64,000 nucleotides of DNA from assembly GCA_964016875.1 (NCBI GenBank), contig OZ024737.1, positions 37,883,683 through 37,947,682 on the forward strand, in the 5' to 3' direction. Made by a program: the position numbers and the translations under genes. Below are positions 59,501 to 64,000 of this stretch, one piece after another. Within the stretch, counting starts at the first letter, position 1; the number at the start of each line of letters is the position of its first letter. A model generated the notes under the pieces. That model saw only the letters and a list, made by a program, of their open reading frames with translations. It had not been told where the DNA came from and ran no database searches. This stretch comes from Fallopia convolvulus (taxonomy: Eukaryota; Streptophyta; Magnoliopsida; Caryophyllales; Polygonaceae).

Positions 59501-61287
59501 GAAAGACAATCAATCACAAATACAAAAGGATAGATATCTCATTTCACATACAAAGTAAAACAAACTAAACTATAAGCACTAAGATCTTGTAGATAGTTCC
59601 TCCACCCAACCAGGAAAGACAATAATTTATCTGCTTAGATTATTAAGAAAGTACACCAACAACTTGAATTTGCTAGTGTGAAGCTATATCTAAGTCATCT
59701 AGCCTTGAAAGATCAAGGTATATTGACATATAGCTGATGCTAATGCCATATTTTTGTAGGTTGAAACTCAGGATGTCTAGGTATGAACCAAAAGGTTTTT
59801 AGCCAAAAAAGAAATACCATGTTAGCGACAACTAGAAAGCTATATTACACATCAGGCGCAAGACAAAGAACTAGAAAGTAACATACCGATATTCGTTGTT
59901 GATTAAGCCCGCCATTTGCTTCAATTATAAAGTATCCATTAGACTTTGGCAAGCCTGAAGAGAATACATCATCAAAAAATGTCAAAACATAAAATTAGTA
60001 ACTTGAAGTAAACAAGCGTGCAACAAGTAATTTTGTGAAGAGACAAATGATCCAACAACTACATGATCCAAGTCATGAGATGTATATTTTGTGCATATTC
60101 CATTCCATGGTATTCAGTAATTTAAGATTTATATGGTTTGGTAAGTAAAGAATCCCCACCATTATCATGTATTATATGTGTAGAAATTTAGATATATATA
60201 GTTGGCTTCCATGCCCAAAGAATGTAGAAATAGCAATTAAACAATATACTTTTCAATGAAGAAAGAGAAACCTGTGTCGATTTCACTCTTGTTTATGCAG
60301 GGCTTCCAATGTTGATGAAATTTTGATTCCCATACCGTTTCCAACTGCATAATATGCAACCAAATATAATTTTACAGCATTCCAAATGCACAAATAAAGC
60401 AAAGATTAACTTAGCAGAAAGCAGAATAGAATTTATGATTATAAATTCAAAACGATTATATGCAAAATTCTCAAAAGAACTCTGACTGCAGACTACAAGA
60501 TATCTCGACTGAGCTCAAAGCAGATCGATCAATCATGTAAGGTCATTTAGGCTTATAAAATTACCAGCACTTTAACAGAAGAGGGTCTTTATATCATCAG
60601 ATCTTACGAATCCATCGCTTTCAACAAAAGGGAATTTTATAACGGTATAACCTACCAATCACTGATCGCATCCCGACAATATACAGTACTTTCAATTTCT
60701 TCACCTGATTACAAGACACTACATACCAGAACACTAATAACTGCCTACAAGACTCGATGATCGATATTAGGCGGGAATGGATAAAACTTCAAGAAAAAAG
60801 AATAAAAAAAAAAGCACAAACGAACCATATTGGAGCTGCGATTACTCTCAGCACTCATAAAAGGGCAAAGCTTCACAAAAACCTCAGAACTCCGATACAA
60901 AGAGCCAGGCGACCGAGGCTCATCAAGAACAAAACCACCTTCGACACCAGAATCCACCGTGACGCCGCCGTGGCCGCCGGAATCAATATTCAAAGACCCC
61001 ATATACAACAACATACAAGAAATGTACAGCATCGGAGCGCACAGCAAGATTCCCTTGCGCCTAAACATTGCCGAGATCAAGAAGAAGAGCAGGCGCTCGA
61101 TGAGTTGGCATAGCTTCATTGCGCCACCGCCTCCTCCGCGCGCGTAAGGGCCTGACGCGGCGCCTCCGCCGCCGCCCGTACCGTCGTCAGGGGGCTTGAG
61201 ACGGGAGAAGTGACGGGGCCGGGGTGACGCCGGTGGTGACGGGGAAGGGATGACGCCTGCTCCGCCGATTCGGATGTGGCCGCGCAT
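56559..61287 (-). CDS. Plant O-fucosyltransferase-family protein (GT106/DUF246 type)
   Basis: Golgi-type glycosyltransferase family; individual members act on cell-wall polymers or proteins, and the acceptor of this one is unknown. Ten exons: 61287-60826, 60344-60272, 59954-59887, 59471-59383, 58571-58374, 58163-57959, 57852-57685, 57494-57327, 57220-57030, 56724-56559; 595 residues, all phases close. Seen: Gly/Pro-rich cytosolic N-terminus, a hydrophobic anchor (about 61-98), then the family motifs EANGGLNQQRISICDAV, LVIPMFH, a conserved HLRFEKDMVAFSCC, YVASGKIY and GGNFPHFLMGHRRY. The C-terminal tail has Cys and Asn-rich residues. A later Met at residue 57 could be an alternative start. Confidence 0.93.
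56879..56929. repeat. 19-bp direct repeat in last intron of the O-fucosyltransferase-family gene
   Basis: TACCTTAATTAAGAAAATC is perfect at 56879-56897 and 56911-56929, with 13 bp between. The spacer AAAAGGAACTAAA is not clearly a tail, so a simple duplication is as likely as an insertion. Confidence 0.7.
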
Positions 61288-62197
61288 TCAAAAGCCCTAG
61301 CGAGAATTGGAAACCGTAAAAAAGGTAAGGAGTCAAAGCTCGGGAGTGGAGCGAGAATGTGCGACTGCGAGTGGTAAATATGGAAAGAGGGAGTGGAAAA
61401 GGAAAGCTTCGGGGAGAGATCGGAGCACGCAGATCGGGCAACAATCGGAGGGTGGGAAGAAGCGCGTGCATGTGGAGGAGAGAGGGGGTAATTGGCAGGA
61501 GAGTGGGGCCCAAGGCGGCCATAGACGAACATTTATTGACCACTGTTATTGGATACATTACAAAGCTTACAACCATCATCTGCTTTTCTGTCGGTGCTAT
61601 TACTACTAAACTTACTACAACAAATTGTATTTTATATTTAATTAATTAATTTTTAAAAAATTATTCAACAGCTTCCCTCGTTTTCTTCTCCTTCGCCTTC
61701 TCCTCCTTGGAACTCAAACACTTCGCCTTCTGATCCGCCGGCATTTCTCTCCACCAACGATCGAATAATTTTTTGGGTCGTAGTTCTAGAGACAAGATCA
61801 TCATTTCGGCGATTTGGAATTGGAAGGGATCAAAATCCCATTCCAGCTATTCCGAAGAGATAGTAAATAGAATTCTGGCAATGGCGGATTCATCAAACTG
61901 AGCAAGGAGAAAGAATAATGGCGATACGCGCAATTCAGCAAAAACCAGAAAAACCGACGACCGTGCAACTGGTGCAAGGAGTAAATTCACCAAACTTCCG
62001 CTCAAACTACAGCAATGGAGAAACAGATTTATTTGTACTTGGTAAAATTGCTTGAAACTTACAATACGAGGGGGGAAGATTAAATAGTACAATTCCACCA
62101 TCTGAATGGCGACGAAAATTTATCCTCCATGGTAAAATAGCAAAAAGCCCAAACAATTACAACAACTTTTAAGTTTCAATTACAACTTTAAGTCCAA
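61288..62197. other. Intergenic: O-fucosyltransferase gene promoter and HISN8 3' UTR
   Basis: The left part is the GA/CT-rich leader of the O-fucosyltransferase-family gene. The right part (to 62197) is the HISN8 3' UTR. An 84-codon minus-strand frame at 61847-62101 matches no family. No repeat defined. Confidence 0.45.
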
Positions 62198-63916
62198 TCA
62201 TCTTGCATTCAACGGTTGCTTAGCTTCAATATCCTGCAACCGTAATGTCACAGCTCTTCGGTGAGCTTCAAGCCCTTCAACCTCAGCCATGGTTGCAACA
62301 TATGGTCCAAGATTTTTCAGGCCTTCCTCGGTCAGAGATTGAACAGTTATGTACTTTTGAAATGAATCCAGAGATACTCCACCGTACATTCTTGCATACC
62401 CATAAGTTGGAAGCACATGGTTTGTTCCACTTGCGTAATCTCCTACACTTTCAGGTGTCCATTGTCCCAGAAACACAGAACCTGCACAATAATGAAAAAT
62501 TTTGCACTGCTTAAAAGAAGAAAATTTTATGCAGGAATTAGGGCGATAGCCGCTATGATGTATTGATTCTTAGAAGATCAGTGAAGAAAAGTAGAGAGGT
62601 CAATGACCTGCATTTTCGATGTAACTCTCCCACTTTTCAGCATCACTGACATTAATAATCAGATGTTCGGGTGCATACAGGTTAGAGAATGAGATCGCCT
62701 GGAAATTCAGTAATCAAGGATTAATTACAGAATACAGATTAGTCAACAAAAAAGTTGTTTGATCTGCAATTGGAATACGGAGTTCATTCCATTTTAGAGC
62801 TCACAGCAATGAAATGATATAACGAGGAAAGATACACAGGTGATGTGCCAAAAGAAATTCATTTGGGCATGGAAGGAAGGAATTTATCAGCAGAAGCGAA
62901 GACAAACGAATTGACAATGCAAGGTACAATGAAATGATTCAAATAAATGCAAAAGTAATTATAATGATCATTCAGTAATTACAATATTAACAGCACAAAC
63001 CTCAATCATATCACGAGCAAACACAGTAAAACTATGAGAGAGTGCTTTGGAAGCGATCTCCCCTCTTGGAAGGCTTTGGCATTGGTTAGCAATTTGCTCA
63101 TCAATAGCCTTCATATTAACTCCATCGCCGACTACTACAAGAACAACCTGGCTATCTGGTCCATGCTCAGCCTGAGGTTAAAATAATTGCAGCTTGACTT
63201 ACAATGCATCAAGGAGAATAACAAAGGCAAATAAAAGTACGTACATAAATATTCATAGGAATTTAGGTGTGTTTGGCAAACATACATTAAGTCATCATAC
63301 CACTTACAAAACAGTTACCTTTCTAAGTCCCATCTGTTTTTCCTTTTTATTTTTATTTTACTTTTTTTAAGTGAAGGCAGGATTTTGGTGTGGAAGATTT
63401 GTGTGACATACACCTGCAGTTTTTGTTAGTGATCCTTCTAACTCAAATGTTATGAATTTTGTATTTTGACATAAGACTTCAGCAATGCTACACACAAAAA
63501 CCAATTGTTAAATCTTTCAATTATCTGATTTCACGATCTCCTTTTAGGCCCCTGCTTCCACAGGTAATTGTACATTCAATTTTGCTCATTTTTGGGTTAT
63601 GATGAACCAAGAACAGAAACAGGGCCATACACACAGACATAACTGAAAAAGTAGTCTACCTGAGAAAGCAGATCTGCTGCAATATGAACAGGATTAGCAT
63701 GCTTATCAGCAATCACTAGCACCTCTGATGGGCCGGCAGGCATGTCTATTGAAATCACTGCTTCGCTATTCTAATGGAAAGAACACAATGCAAATATAGG
63801 AAATAAATTATCTAGAAATGAGGTATAGAGTAATAGCAAGCACATATTTTACATACTTGAAGGATCATTTTTGCAGCTGTCACATACTGATTTCCTGGCC
63901 CAAAGATCTTCTCAAC
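62198..63916 (-). CDS. HISN8: Histidinol dehydrogenase (HISN8), 3' part
   Basis: Catalyses the last two steps of histidine synthesis (L-histidinol to L-histidine, NAD-dependent, zinc) in plastids. Visible exons: 63916-63857, 63770-63660, 63171-63001, 62698-62608, 62481-62198. The gene's start lies beyond the window. Key residues are present: [19 protein letters not shown], whose Gln and His are zinc ligands; the catalytic Glu-His pair in YAPEHL; the zinc Asp in [16 protein letters not shown]; and the C-terminal zinc His in GLEAHRRAV. Phases close across all visible junctions. About 240 C-terminal residues of an enzyme normally near 470-480 with transit peptide are seen. Confidence 0.94.
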
Positions 63917-64000
63917 CTACAAATTAGAGTCAAGGAGTTAACATGGACGCAGAAAATACAAAAAAAGGGGGAGAGAAACAGAGGATAAAATTAGGATGCG

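Noticed and set aside
61847..62101. 84-codon minus-strand hydrophobic frame
   Set aside because: No homology or splice context; lies in the HISN8 3' region.
1..64000. CRISPR arrays, operons, bacterial-type regulatory sites
   Set aside because: None seen; the DNA is plant nuclear, and the direct repeats present are transposon duplications or tandem repeats without regular spacers.

Overview
This is a stretch of plant nuclear DNA. The genes are split by GT-AG introns, intergenic DNA is AT-rich and full of transposon remains, and the proteins are plant-specific (TIC40 of the chloroplast import machinery, a patellin, a WSD wax synthase, a plant deoxynucleoside kinase, HISN8). It fits a core eudicot; I would guess an asterid, but the sequence alone does not settle this. 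I found no CRISPR array, operon, rRNA or tRNA gene. I do not see an obviously new biological system; the most unusual material is in the repeats.

Layout. 45-1965 (+): 3' part of a WSD1-type wax ester synthase/DGAT gene. 2697-3498: inverted-repeat element. 5262-5590 (+): a two-exon defensin-like secreted peptide gene. 6324-11463 (-): TIC40, 12 exons. 12331-14090 (-): RNF170-like RING plus DUF1232 ubiquitin ligase. 14403-16520: two sibling Helitrons and a GATATC-rich element. 18026-20398 (-): MIC10. 21473-23554 (+): a patellin with SEC14 and GOLD domains. 24170-26304: decayed copia element. 26938-28972 (-): LEA protein fused to a TMEM205-like membrane domain, with an ACGT-rich promoter. 30843-31225 (-): single-domain potato inhibitor II. 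31485-36074: copia LTR retrotransposon with paired LTRs and TSD but no gag. 36792-41532: 5'-truncated LINE with a long TSD. 43126-44718 (-): intronless TPR-SET protein. 45790-46462: Emigrant/pogo-like element. 46996-50129 (-): deoxynucleoside kinase. 50764-51931: Mutator-like element carrying a decayed gene fragment. 52322-52874: hAT-type MITE. 52980-54640: very decayed LINE. 54830-55874: Tourist-type element. 56559-61287 (-): plant O-fucosyltransferase-family protein. 62198-63916 (-): 3' part of HISN8, histidinol dehydrogenase.

The genes are ordinary, independently transcribed nuclear genes and do not form a pathway. Several (WSD, RNF170-like, MIC10, patellin, LEA-TMEM205, Pin-II, deoxynucleoside kinase) also sit close together on Arabidopsis chromosome 1 (about At1g72040 to At1g72175, from memory), so this looks like an old conserved block that has been rearranged and filled with transposons.

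All exon boundaries were inferred by eye from GT-AG sites, reading-frame continuity and protein-family conservation. Every multi-exon model with a visible start closes in frame.
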